A stretch of DNA of 64,000 nucleotides from CAZJYI01 sp964550025 (lineage in GTDB: Bacteria; Verrucomicrobiota; Kiritimatiellia; UBA8416; CAYOBW01). The notes under the pieces are model-generated. The model did no database searches. It saw only the letters and a list, made by a program, of their open reading frames with translations, and had not been told where the DNA came from. Below, piece after piece: positions 16,671-30,900 of the stretch. Position 1 is the first letter of the stretch; the number at the start of each line of letters is the position of its first letter. The stretch is taken from NCBI GenBank assembly GCA_964550025.1, contig CAZJYI010000027.1:1-64000 (forward strand), written 5' to 3'. A program made the translations under genes and the position numbers.

Positions 16671-19600
16671 CCTACACTGTCGACTCCGCGCCGACCGGCG
16701 GAACGCTGCGCAACGACGGGACGGCGTTGGGGCTCAACGACACCTTCACGCAGGCCGACATCAACAGCGGTCTCGTCACTTTCGACGCCGGCGGCACCTC
16801 CGGCACGGGCTACGGGTTCGACTTCTCCGTTTCCGACGGGGGCGCCACCGACGGCCAGGGGACCTTCAGCATCAAGATCGCTCCCGTCATTGTCCTCGGG
16901 GCCGACAGCGGGGCCACCGACGAGGACACGCTCACGAACCGGCTGGCCGGCGCCGTCGCCAGCGTCCTGGCCAACGACACGGGCGAGAGCCTCACCGTCA
17001 CTGCCTACGACGCCTTGAGTGCGGGCGGCGCGGCCGTGGTCGTGAACGCCGACGGCACCTTCACCTACGACCCGGTCGAAGGCCCGGGGCTCCAGGAGCT
17101 CGGCACGACCAAGCCGAGCACGAACGACACCTTCACCTACACCGTCACCGATGCCATCGGCAAGACGGACACGGCCACCGTCACAATCACCGTCAGCGGC
17201 ATCGAGGATACCTTCGCGGCGGTCGCGAATCACCTGGACGACAGCGGGTTGAATGAGAAGTCGTCCAAGGCCTTTACGGTGGACCTGACCCTTAACGACG
17301 GCATCGTCGGCACGGCCAACGGGACCACGAACGACGTTCTCGTTCTGAACTACGATGCGGCGGCGAGCGGGTCGGTCGCGCGGTGGCAGAACACCGGGTC
17401 GCTGGGCGGAGCCACGATGGACTGGCACCTGGGAATCGGCGTTTCCCTTAACACCGTGACGAGCGCACGCAATGGCATCAGCATGGCCTATACCTGGGAC
17501 GGCACCGGCGACGCCGTGGCCGGCCTGAGCTCGGGGGGCGGCGACAGCCCCAACGACATTCTCGGCAACGGTACCATCGACCAGGCCAGCGCCTCCTTCG
17601 AGTTCTGGGTCAAACTGGATACCGCGGACCTTTCCCAGACAACCCCATTGTTCGAGACCGGCGGCGGCACGGGCGTCGGCATCGTGATCGACAACGGCGT
17701 CCTCAAGGGCGCCAACGGCACGCACCACAACGAGGTCTCCTACGATCTCCTGACGGACACGCTGGGCGCATTCGGCGCCGGGGAGGACCCCACGAACGAG
17801 TTCTTCCAGGTCGTCCTGGCGTCCGACATCGACAACAACCGCAACATTCTCTATGTGAACGGCATCCAGGTCGGGACGGCGAACGGGACGTCCATCACGG
17901 ACTGGGACGGCGGCGACGGCGCCGGACTCGGACGCTACCGCGGCGACAATTACGGTGGGTTCCAGCACCCCGCCGCCGGCACGGCCTATGACACCCATTT
18001 CAACGGCTCGATGGCGGTCTTCCGCATCTACAGCGAGGCGCTGACGACGGCCGAAGTCTACCAGAACTTCCAGGCGATCGATTCGGGCGCCACGGACATC
18101 GAGGGCGACACCATCACGGTGAGAGGGCTCTACGACGCCAATACGAACCTCGTTGTCGGCACGGGCACGCCGATCACGCTTGCGTCGGGCGGCGTGGTCA
18201 CGCTGACGGCGACGGACGGCAGCCTGAGCTACGATCCGACAGCCATCGCCGGCATCACCGACCTGCGGGCCGGACAGGTTCTGACGGACACCGTCACCTA
18301 CCAGGCACAGGATGGTAACGGCATGACCAATAATGCCGCCATCACCCTTGACATCCACGGCGCCAACCAGGCGTCGAACGACACGGTGGAGGCGACGGAG
18401 CTAATCGTGACCACGTTCAAGCCCAGCCAGCTTGTCGGCAACGACCAGCACGGCCTCGGCGCCCCCAGTCCTTTCATCGACCTGGACGCCAGCACGGTGA
18501 CCGCATCCAACGTAGCCGACGGTGTTTGGCTCAACACCGGCAGCGGCGGCGTAACCTATGACACAGCCATCAGCGCCGGCACACTCGTCCAGCCACCCGA
18601 GTCGGGATTCGGGGCCGTCGGCGGGGCGTGGGAAAACGTGCAGGGCACCATGGCTACGCTAACGGCCATCTCGACGGAGGACGCGACGCTCGAAGTCTGG
18701 TTCAAACCGGAGTTCGGTTCCACCGGCACGCAAATGCTGCTCGAGACGGGAGGCGGCGGAACCGGCATGTCGCTCGTGTACGATGCCGACAACGGCCTGG
18801 TGATTTTCAAGATCGACAGCGGCACGGACAGTGACACCAACGTGCAGCTTCGGGTCGATGCGACCGGTATCACGCAAACCGAGTTCAACCAGATCATCGC
18901 GGTCTATGACCGGGACAACCCGGGACTTGCCGACTCCCTCACGCTCTACGTCAACAACGACGCGACGGCTGCGTTCAACGCCACGCCGAACGCCAGCGTG
19001 ACGAACAGCGGGGGCGGGGTGAACAACTTCAGCGGGGGTGATGGAACCGGCATCGGCGCCATCAACGGCTCCGCGGCGCTGAGCGAAACGGTCGACCCGT
19101 TCACGGGTCAGATCGCGATTGTGCGCGTCTATGACCGCAAGCTCAACGCGACGGAAATGGCAGCGGCTTTTGATGAAACCGTGCAGGCGATCCAGTCGGT
19201 CTCCCCGCTGGGTGTGCAGGCGACGTCCCTGGGCGCGACGCTCACACTCAACGCGGACGGGGCGGTGTCCTACGACGCCACCAACCTCCTTTACGACATC
19301 GAGAAGGGCAGCGTGTCGAACGACACCTTCACCTACACGATCAACGACGGCGTGGGCGGTACGGTCACGGGTGTCGCCACGGTGCAAGTGACGGGTGTCG
19401 GGAATTTCTTCGCCATCGACGACAGCGTGTCGGTCGGCGAGGACGACGGAGCCACCGCTTTCTACCCGACCAACAACGACCTGGGCATGACCGCCACGAC
19501 GGTTGTCCAGCTCGAAACCGTGGTGGCCGACTACCGCGACGACTACCAGGCCGGGAGTGTGCAGGGCGAACCGGCGAGCTTCACGAATGCCGGCGGGTAC

Positions 19601-21901
19601 GGCTGGCAGTTCTTCTGGAACGCGCCGACGGACTGGGACGGCAGCAATTCGACGGACGCCACGACCGGGCCGTTGGGAGTTTCCGCCGACTACGAGTTGC
19701 TCAAGTGGAACGCCACCGGCTCGACCTGGACGGCGGACGGCGACAACAGCAACGGCAACGGAGCCCCGGCCAACTACTTGCGGTTGAACGGTACGGGCGG
19801 CCATCCCGGACGCGGCTCGACACAGGCCGAGGGCGTCACCAACAACCTCGATCGCGCGCCAATCGCCGCCTATACGGTCTCCGAGACCGGGTACTACGGT
19901 ATCCGCGACTCCCTGCTGAACAAGGTCGCCGCGGGAAACACGATCAAGGCGCACGTCTACGTCGAAGACACGCTCATCGATACCATTGCAGGCGCGGGTG
20001 GATCCACGACCGATTTCGACATCGAGCTCGGACACGTGGCCCAGGGCGAGACCATCTACGTGGCGATCGCTCCGGACACGCACGATGGCGCCGACGCGTT
20101 CAACCTGGACTTCACGATCGTCAAACTCCCGCATGAGGACTCCGAGCTCATCGACATCTTCGGCACGGTAACCACCGACGGCACCAACATCACGTATGAC
20201 CCGAACGGCCAATTCGAATCGCTGGCGGTGGGCCAGTCCGTATTCGAGTCCTTCACCTACACGGTGTACGATCCGGCCCAGAGCGAGACGTCGACGGCTG
20301 ACTTCGTCGTCGAGATCATCGGCGTCAACGATGCGCCCGTGGGCGTGGCGGACAACGCCGGGACAATCACCCAGAATGCCACGGCCAGCGGTGACGTCCT
20401 GGCCAACGACACGGACGTGGACCAGGGCGATGTGCTGGGCCTGGTCGTGTCCGAGGTGATGGGCGGCGCCGGCAACGTGGGCGTGGCGACGACGACGGCC
20501 AACGGCGGCAGCGTCACGGCACAGGCCAACGGCAGCTACGTCTACGACCCCAACGGCGCCTTCGACGGTCTGCAGGTCGGGGAGTCGGCCGGGGACAGTT
20601 TCACCTACCTCGTAGCAGATGCGCACGGTCTTGACGCCGCGCTTGCGGTGACCGTCCCGGTCACCATCACCGGCCTGGACGACGGCGTCATCGCCACCTC
20701 GAACCACTACAGCGTGGCGGCCAACACGACGGTTTCCGGCAACGTCATCACGGACGACACCGGTGACGGCGCGGACAGTTCCATCGACACCAACGACGTC
20801 CTTTCCATCCTCTCCATCGACACGAGCAGCACGCGCGGCATCGTGACGCTGGCGACCAACACGTTCATCGGTACCCGCGGGACAATCTCAAACTTGAAGC
20901 ATACCCCCCTGACCATCACGTTCGACTCGGTGGGCGGGCGTTTCTCCAACCCGATCGTTTTTGCCAACCCGCCGAGTTTCGACGAGACGGAACCGGTTGT
21001 GGTGCGTGTCTCGAACGTCACGTCGACGACCTTCGACATCGTGCTGGTCGAACAGCCTGAGGGCGGCGCGGCCGACGACGGGGACGGTCCGGTGCATACG
21101 CAGGAGCGCGTCTCCTGGGTCGTGCTCGAAGCCGGCCAACACCAGTTGGCCAACGGCACGCGCATCGAGGTTGGCACCGTCAGCACCACCGCCATTCGCC
21201 ACACCGGCGGGTCGAGTTGGGAAACGGTGAGCTTCGCGACCGCTTTCGGCGCCGCGCCGATCGTCTTCAACCAGATTCAGACGCTCAACGGGACGGCAGC
21301 CGAAAACGCGGACCGTTTTGGGACGCGGATGCAGAATCTGAGCGCCACCAGTTTCGACGTGGCAATGGAAGACTACCAGGGCGCGAGCAATCCGCGTACC
21401 ACGGCAGAGACCATCGGTTGGTTGGCCATCGAAGCGGGCGCCGGGCGGTGGGGCGACGATCTGTACGAGGCCGGGATCACGGGCGCCAGCGTGAAGGAGG
21501 ACGAATACACGATCGACTTCGCCAACAACTATGGTTCCGCGCCCGACTTCATTGCGGCGCAGGCGACCTACGCCGGCGGCGATCCCACGCAACTCCGCTT
21601 CCAGAATCTCGACGCCGATTCCGTGGGAGTCCGCGCGCGGGAAGACACGTACGGTGACGCGGAAATCGCCCACGCTCTCGAGCAAGTCACCTACCTCGCC
21701 ATCGGCGGCAGCGGCGATCTGTACGGCTATCCGCTGGGCACAACGCAGGGCGCGTTCACCTACGACCCGAACGGCGCATTCGATCCGCGTAGCGGCGAGA
21801 CGCTGACCGATACGTTCAGCTACACAATCACCGATGATCGTGGCAACACCGACACGGCGACGGTGACGATCACGATCACACCCGCCCCGATGCCGGCGGC
21901 C
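15195..21901 (+). repeat. Giant module, copy 1 of 3 in the third gene
   Basis: Runs from G-D-M-A-V-Y-N-N to the start of copy 2, 6,707 nt, or 2,236 codons when the one-base frameshift is repaired. Confidence 0.8.
16611..16632 (+). other. Frameshift site splitting the 20-kb gene
   Basis: Frame 0 reads T-I-T up to 16619 and the homologous continuation resumes in frame 2 at 16622. The simplest explanation is one base missing from the C run at 16618-16621. No classical slippery heptamer with a downstream structure is obvious, so a mutation or a homopolymer sequencing error is more likely than programmed frameshifting. Confidence 0.7.
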
Positions 21902-24900
21902 GGCGATTTCGCGGTTTACAACAACGCGGGCCACGCGGCCGTGACGATCGACGCCGAGGGCGGCGCCAACGACACCATCGTGAACGTCTTCTCCAACGTT
22001 GTCGTCGCGCCGACGCGGAGCTACGAGCTCACGACCAACGGCAACGGCATCGTCATGAGCCCGGGCAAGCATCTCGTGCTCTACAACACGCGTCTCGACG
22101 TGGTCAGCGGCGGCTTCCGTGCGGAAATGGTGACCCATCTCACCCTCGAGTCCGGCGGCGTGACGAACAGCCTGGCCGGCGGTTGGGCGCAGGGGTTCAT
22201 TCGAGATGCCAGCGGTTCCCAGGAGGCCGTCATTTCGGGCGGCGCCATCATCGAGGCCGGTGCCAACGAAATCCTGCGGCTGCACACGGCGCGCACCGAC
22301 ATCAATGCCGGCAAAGTCATCCAGGTGGAGCCCGGTCATACGGCCATCCAGGTGCTCAAGCTCGACGATGACCTTGACTATCTCAGGGTCAGCCAGAGCA
22401 CCAACGTGGCGGCTGCCACCGGTGCGACGTTCGAGGACGTCAACTACGACACGGTCGACCAGGCCTCGGCCGCGGCGATGAGTTTCTCCGCGGGAACGGG
22501 GGCTGTCACGCTGAACGATGCGGGTCACTACCTCGTGCTGGTCAACACGTATCTGCGGCGCATCAACGACAACGCAACGCGAACCGGCTACACGCAGCAA
22601 TTGACCATCAATGGCACCCCGCTCGAAGGATCGAAGACAACCACCTACCTGCGCGGCAGCCAGGACGGTGAGCAATGCAACGAGGGCACACTCACACTCG
22701 GCATGATCATCGAGGCCTCGGCGGGGCAGGTGCTAAACGTGGAACAGAGCCGTGAAGGGGCCGAGTCCGCGAACATCATCGGTGGGCAGACCGCCCTGGC
22801 AATCGTGAAACTGCCGGCGGGAAGCGCTCTCATCCGGCTGGAAGATACGACGGGCCAGAACATCAACGCGGGCAGCGACGGCGGGGACGCCAGCCCCCCG
22901 GTGCCGATGACGTTTTCCACTCAGCTCGCCTCGCCGGCTACGGCTTTCTCGCACACGGTGTCGAACAGCGTGATCACGATCAATACGAACGACACCTACC
23001 TCTTCCTGGGCGCGTTCTTCTGCGATGACGACACCGCAGATCGTCAGGTACCGAACCAGCAGTGGTCGGTCAACAGTTCGACCTTGAGCTACGGGGAATC
23101 CTCCCAGTATTCGCGCAACTCCAACGTGCAGAACAACGGCAACTGGTCCGGCTTCCTCGCCTCGCTGTCCGCCGGGAACAGCGTGGAAATGACCTCGCGG
23201 CGCCTGGCGAACGGCAGCGCCATGCCGGGCGACTCCATGGGACTCCAGGGCGCCGGCCTCTTCTCGGTCATCGCCGCCCCGATGCTCCAGGTGAACGAGC
23301 GTCTGCACATCACGGCATCGACGACCGAGACGATCACATCCGCCTTGCTCTTGACCGTCGACTCCGACACTTCCGCGGCCGGCTTGACCTATACCCTCCT
23401 CACGGCGCCGACCGGCGGCACGCTGCGCAACGGCGTCACCGCATTGGGGCAGGACGATATTTTCACGCAGGAGAACATCGACAACGGCGACATCACCTTC
23501 CAGGCGGATGCCGGGCTCGGGACGACGTTTGGTTTCACGTTCTCCGTCAGCGATGGCGGCAGCAGCCAGGCCGGCGGGCATTTCGACATCAGCATCTATG
23601 CGCCGATCGCGATTGCGAACGACTCCGGGTCGACCGACGAAGATACAGTCGTCACGCAGGTGGTAGCCGGCGCAAGCGTGCTGGACAACGATGCGGGCGA
23701 TACGCTTACCGTTACGGCCTACGATCCCGCCAGCGCCAACGGCGCCGTGGTGGTGGTGAACACCGACGGCACCTTCAGCTACGATCCCGCTCCCGGCATT
23801 GCCCTGCAGCAACTCGGGACGGGCGATGCCGACATCAATGACACCTTCACCTACACCGTGACCGACGTCATCGGCAAGATGGACACCGGGACCGTGACCA
23901 TCGCCGTCAGCCAGGTGGAAGACACCTTCGCGGCGGTCAACAACTACCTACTCGACACCGGCCTCAAAGAAACGGCCTCGAAAGCGTATACGGTCGACCT
24001 GACTCCCAACGACGGCATCGTTCGGACCGCCAATGGCACGTCGACGGACGTCCTTGTTCTCAACTACGACGCGGCTGCCACCGCCGGTAACGGGAAATGG
24101 GAGAACCTCGGCTCTGTCGGCGGATCGACCATGGACTGGCTCCTGGGAAGCGGCGTAACTCTCAGCACGGTGACGAGTACGCGTGGCGGCATCAGCGCCG
24201 CCTACACGTGGGACGGCACCAGCGCGGCTGCGGGAACCTACAATTCGGGTGGTGACAACAGTGTCCATCGGATTCTCGGGAACACGATCGATACCGACAG
24301 CGCGTCCTTCGAGTTCTGGGTCAAACTGGACGCGGTCGACCTGACACAGGTTTCCACGCTGTTTGAGACGGGTGGCGGCACGGGAGTCGGCATTGTCGTT
24401 TCCAACGGCGTTCTCAAGGCAGCAAACGGCATCCTCCACGGGGTGGCCAGTTACGATCTCGTGGCGGACAGCCTCAACACGCTCGGAGCCCACGATCCCA
24501 CCAACGAGTTCTTCCAGGTTGTTTTCGCCCTGGATTTCGACAACGACCTCGGGTCGCTCTACGTCAACGGCACCCTCGTTGACTCGGCCGCAAACACCAC
24601 GACCGACTGGGACGGCGGTGACGGCTCCGGGTTGGGGCACTATGGTGAGAACAACCACGGCGGGTTCCAGAACGGCGCCGGCGGCACGATCTACGACACC
24701 TACTTCAACGGATCGATGGCGGCTTTCCGCATCTACAGCGAGGCCCTCACCCCGGCCGAGGTCTACCAGAACTACCAGGCCATCGATGCCGGCGGCACGG
24801 ACATCGAGGGCGATACGCTCACCGTGAGCGGCATCTATGACGGGAACACCAACTTCGTGGCGGGAACCGGCACACCGGCGACACTCGCTTCCGGCGGGGT

Positions 24901-27900
24901 CGTCACCCTCAACACGACGGCCGGTCATTTCACGTTCGACCCCACCGGCATCGCCGGCATCACGGACATGGTCGTTGGCGAGACGCAGACCGATTCGTTC
25001 GTCTACCGGGCATCCGACGGTAACGGGCAAACCGACGATGCCACCGTCACCGTGGCTATCCACGGCGCCAACCAGACGACGAACGACACGCTCGAGGCAA
25101 CCGAGTGGCTCGTGACCACGTTCGAGGCGAGCGACCTGGTGGGGAACGACCAGCACTCGACCGTCACCACGAGTCCCCTGATCGACCTGAACGCGAACAA
25201 CGTAACCGCGGCGGACATGACCAACGGGATCTGGCGCAATGCCGGCAGCGGCGGCGTGACCTACAACATGACCGTGAACGCCGGCAGCCTGGTCGACGGC
25301 AATTCGAACTTCGGCGGGCTGGACGATTGCTGGGATAGCCCTGCCATGACCATGGGGAACCTCGACGCCGTCTCGACGGACGACGCCACCTTCGAGATCT
25401 GGTTCAAACCCGTATTCGGCACTACCGGCAAGAAGCTGCTGTTCGAAACCGGCGGGGACGGGAACGGCCTGTCGATTGTCTTCGACGCCGATCTCGGCCA
25501 GGTGACGGGAACGGCGGATTGCGGCGACAACGGCAACCCGAGCGTACAGCTCCGGGCCACCGCCGGCGGCATCAGCTACGACGAGTTCAACCAGGTCATC
25601 ATGGTCTACGACCGGGACAACCCGGGGAACACGGACAGCCTGACACTCTACGTCAACAACAACCCCGTGGCCGCATTCGACGCAACGGCCGACGGATCGC
25701 ACACCAACTCAGCCGGGGGCGCCAACGACTGGTGCGGAACGGACGACGGCGGAATCGGCGCCGTGTACGGCACGGCCGCCCTCAGCGAGACCCCCGGCAA
25801 CTTCGGCGGCCGGATCGCCATCCTGCGCGTCCACGACCGCGTGCTCACGGCAACCGAGATGGAGGAGTGCTACAACGTCGCCGCGCAGTCCATCCAGTCG
25901 ATCTCGCCGGCCTCACCGCTTGAGACGGCATTGGGCGCCATTGTCACCCTCAACGCGGACGGCTCCATCACCTACGACGCCACCAGCCTCAGCAACGACG
26001 TCGCGCAGGGAACCGTGTCCAACGACACCTTTACCTACACGATCAGCGACGGCGCGGGCGGCACGGACACAGCCACGGTGACGGTCAACGTGACGGGCGT
26101 CGGCAACTTCTTCGCGATCGACGACAGCGTGGCGGTCAACGAGAACGATCCGGCCACGGCATTCTATCCCACCAACAATGACCTGGGAGTGACGCCGAGT
26201 ACCGTGATCGAACTGGAGAGCGTAGTCGCCGACTACCAGGACGATTACCAGGCGGGCGCGAGTGTGGGCCAAGAGGCGAGCTTCACGAATGCCAGCGGGT
26301 ACGGTTGGCAGTTCGTGTGGAACGCGCCGACGGACTGGGACGGCAGCAATTCACTGGACGGGACAACCGGGCCGCTGGGGGTGTCCGCGAACTACAAGCT
26401 GCTCAAGTGGAGCGGCACGAAATGGTCGGGCGATGGTGACGACAACGAATCCAACGGCGAGCCCAGTCCGTGGCTGCGGTTCCTTCCGACGGGCGGGCAT
26501 CCCGGGCGCGGCTCGACGCAGGATTCCGGGATCACCAACACCATCGATCGCGCGCCGATCGCGGCCTTCACGGTCGGAACGAACGGGCACTACGGCATCC
26601 GCGACTCGTTCTTGACCAAGACTTCCGGTAACGGCGACTCCATCTCCGCCCACGTGTACGTGGACGACACGCTCAAGAGAACGGTGGTCGTGAGCCCGGC
26701 CAGCACGGAGAGTTTCGACATGGAACTGGGCGCCGTGAATGCGGGGCAGACTATCTACGTGGCCATGACCGCTGACGGGCACGCCGGCAATGACGGGTTC
26801 ACCCACGACTTCACGATCATCAAGCTTCCGGACGCGGACTACGAGATCATCGACATCCTCGGTACGGTCACGACCGACGGCACGAGCATCACGTACGACC
26901 CCAACGGGCAGTTCGAATCCCTGGCCGTGGGCCAGTCTGCCTTCGAAACGTTCACCTACACCATCCGCGACGGCGCCGACGTTTCGACGGCGACCATCAC
27001 GGTCGAGGTAGACGGCGAAAACGACGCCCCCGTCACTGTCGACAACCTCCTTGCCGGCATGACCGACGAGGACACGCCACTGACGGTGAGCACCTCCGTC
27101 TTGGACAACGACACGGACATCGACCGTGACGATGCGCTCAGCCTGGCCGTGGCGGAGGTCCAGGGCAACACGGGCAACGTGGGAGTGTCGACGCCCCTGC
27201 CGTCGGGAGCAACGGTCAACATGGCGGCGGACGGCACCTTCGTCTACGACCCGAACAGCGCCTTCGACGGCATGCAGGTCGGAGAATCGGTGGTTGACTC
27301 CTTCACCTACCTGGTTGAGGACGCCCACGGCCTGGATGCGGCCGCGGCCGCGACCGTCAGCGTGACCGTCACCGGCGCCGACGACGGCGTCATCGCCACG
27401 TCGAACGACTACTCCGTGGCGGCCAACACGACGGTCACCGGCAACCTGATCACGGACAATACGGGCAGTGGCGCGGACAGCTCGATCGACACCAACGACG
27501 TTCTGTCGATTCACTCCTTCAACACCAGCGGCACGAAGGGCCTGGTGACGATGGGCACGTCGTCCTTCATGGGCACACGCGGCATGATCAACAACCTGAC
27601 GCACGTCACGCAGACGATCACCTTCGACCCCGTGGGGGGGCGTTTCTCGAACCCGGTAGTGTTTGCCAATCCGCCATCGTGGAACGAGACCGAGCCGTCG
27701 ATCGTGCTGGTTTCGAACATAACGGCGACGACCTTCGACATCCGGATCAAGGAACAGCCTGAGGGCGGTGCGGCCGACGACGGCGACGGGGAGACACATG
27801 CCAGCGAGTCCGTCTCGTGGATCGTGCTCGACGCGGGGCAGTACCAGCTCGCCGACGGTGCCCGGATGGAAGTCGGCACGGTGAGCACGAGCGCGATCCA

Positions 27901-30900
27901 GCATGACGGCACGGGTGGATCGAGCTGGCAGACCGTCAGTTTCGCGTCGTCCTTCGGCACGGCGCCAGTCGTCTTCAACCAGATCCAAACGTACAACGGC
28001 ACGGCCAACGAAAACGAGGAGCTGTTCGGCACGCGCATGAACGGCCCGGCTTCCACCGCGAGTTTCCAGGTGGCCCTCGAAGACATCGAGGGCGACAATG
28101 ACGCCCGTACCACGGCCGAGACCATCGGATGGATGGCGATCGAGCCGGGATCGGGCACGTGGGGCGGCGCCAACTACGAGGCCGGCATCACCGGCGCCGG
28201 CGTGAACGAGAACGAGTACACGATCGGTTTCACGATGTATTACGGGTCGTCGCCGGACTTCATCGCGTCGCAGGCCACGATCAACGGAGCGGACCCGACG
28301 CAGTTGCGCTACCAGAACCTCGGCGTCAGCTCGGTGGGCGTGCGTGCTCGTGAGGACACGTTCGCCAACACCGAGATCGGGCACGCGGCCGAGATGGTCA
28401 CCTACCTGGCCATCGGCGGCACGGGCGACCTCCATGCCTATCCGCAGGGCGGTGCGCAGGGCTCCTTCACGTACGATCCGAACGGCCAGTTCGATCCGCT
28501 GCCGGGCGAGACGCTGACCGACACGTTCTCCTACACGCTGACCGACGGGCGCGGCAACACCGACACAGCCAACGTGACGATCACGATTACGCACGCGCCG
28601 CTGCCGGCCGTCGGCGACTTCGCGGTCTACAACAACGCGGGGCATCCAGCCGTGACACTGACGCACGAGGGCGGCGCGACGGACAGCATCGCCAACGTCT
28701 TCTCCAACGTAGTGGTGGCGGCGGAGCGGAGCTACGCGCTCGCGACGAATGGCAACGGCGTTGTGATGAGCCCGGGCAAGCACCTCGTGCTATACAACAC
28801 GCGCCTGGACCACGTCAGCGGCGGTGCCCGTGCGGAAATGCTGACCCATCTCGCCCTGGAGGCAGGCGCCGTCACCAACGAGCTGGCCTACGGCCGGGCG
28901 CAAGGGTTTATCCGATTCTCCACCGGCGCCGACGAAGCCGTCATCTCCGGCGGCACAATCGTCGAGGCCGACGCCAACGACGTCCTCCGCCTGAGCACCA
29001 CGCGAACCGATGTCAACAGCGGGAAGACGGTGCAGGTCGAACCGGGGCACACGGCCATCCAGCTTCTCAAGCTCGACGACAGCCTCGACTACCTGCGCGT
29101 CCGTCAAAGCGCCAACACGCCGGCCGCGACCGGTACAGCGTTCGAGGATGTGACCTACGACACAATTGACGAAGCATCCTCGGGGGCCATGACCTTTGTT
29201 GCGGGAACCGGGGCCGTCACGCTGAACGACGCCGGGCGTTACCTGGTGCTGGCCAACACACACGTGCGGCGGATCATCGACGACGCAACGCGAACCAGCT
29301 ACGCGCAACAGCTAACGCTGGACGGCGCCGCCCTCGAAGGGTCGAAGACCACCACCTACCTGCGCGGCAGCCAAGACGCCGAACAGTGCAACGACGGTGT
29401 ATTGACCCTCGGCATGATCATCGAAGCGACGGCCGGCCAGATCCTGAACGTGGAACAGAGCTGTGAATACACGCGCTACGCGAACATCATCGGCAATCGG
29501 ACGGCCTTGGCGATCGTGAAGCTGCCTGCCGGCAGCGCGCCGATCAGACTGCAGGACACGACGGGGCAGAACATCAATCCGGGAACGGACGGCGGCGATG
29601 GCAGCCCGCCGGTTCCCATGACCTTCGCGAGCCAGCTCGCCGTGCCGACCGTCTTCTCGCACACGGCCGCAAGCAGCGTCATCACGGTCAACACCAACGA
29701 CACGTATCTGTTCCTCGGCGCGTTCTTCTGTGACGAAGACACCGCGGACCGCCAGGTTCCCAACCAGCAGTGGTCGGTCAGCGGCTCGACGCTCGGCTAC
29801 GGCGAATCGTCTCAGTACTCACGGAACCAATATGTCAACAACAACGGCAACTGGTCCGGGTTCCTTGCGGCGCTGTCCGGCAGCGACACGGTCGAAATGA
29901 CCTCGCGGCGGCTTGCCAACGGAACCGCCATGCCTGGGCATTCCATGGGCCTGCAGGGCGTCGGTATCGTCTCGCTGAGCGCCGGTCCCGCGTTGCTCGT
30001 CAACGAGCGGCTGGACATCACGGCCAACACAACCGAGACGATCACGTCAGGCCACCTGCTGACGCGGGACTCCGACACGTCCGCGGCGGGGCTTACCTAC
30101 ACGGTCGATTCGGCGCCGAACGGCGGCACGCTGTACACGAACGGTGTCGCGGTGGGCGTGGACGGGACGTTCACACAGCAGGACATCAACGACGGCAACG
30201 TCACCTTCGGGGCCGGCGCGGGACTTGGGGAACAGGTTGCGTTCGCGTTTTCGGTTTCCGACGGGAGCGACGAGGTCGGCGGGCATTTCACGATCAAGGT
30301 GTACCAGCCCATCGTGCTGGTTGCCGACAGCGCTTCCACGGACGAGGACACGAGTATTGCGGAGCTTGTCGGGGCCGTGACCAGCGTCCTGGCCAACGAC
30401 ACGGGCGACACACTCACTATCAGTGCCTACGACTCGATCAGCTCCAACGGGGCGGCCATCGCCATGAATATCGACGGCACGTTCTCGTACGACCCGGTCA
30501 TCGGCGCGGGCCTGCAGGCCCTGGGCACAGCCAAGCCCACAACGAACGACCTCTTCACTTACACCGTCACGGACATCATCGGCAAGACGGCCACGGCCAC
30601 GGTTACAGTCGCCGTGACCGGCATCGAGGACACCTTCGCGGCGGTCGATAACTACGTCGACGACTCCGGTCTGCTCGAGACGGGCTCGAAGGCCTTCAGC
30701 GTCGACCTGACCGACAACGACGGTATCGTGCGCACGGCCAACGCCGCGACTAACGTGACGCTCCTCTTGAATTACGACGCAGCGGCGAGCTCCGGGCATC
30801 GCGTCTGGGAGAACGTGGGTAAGATCGGGGGCTCCTCGATGAACTGGCTCCTGGGGCAGGGCATCTCTCTGAACACGGTGACCAGCTCACGCGACGGCAT

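Noticed and set aside
26351..28783. Long antisense frames within the giant genes (also 289-2460, 12614-14620, 32450-34609)
   Set aside because: They mirror strongly coding plus-strand frames in GC-rich DNA, have Arg/Val/Gly-rich composition and no recognisable domains.
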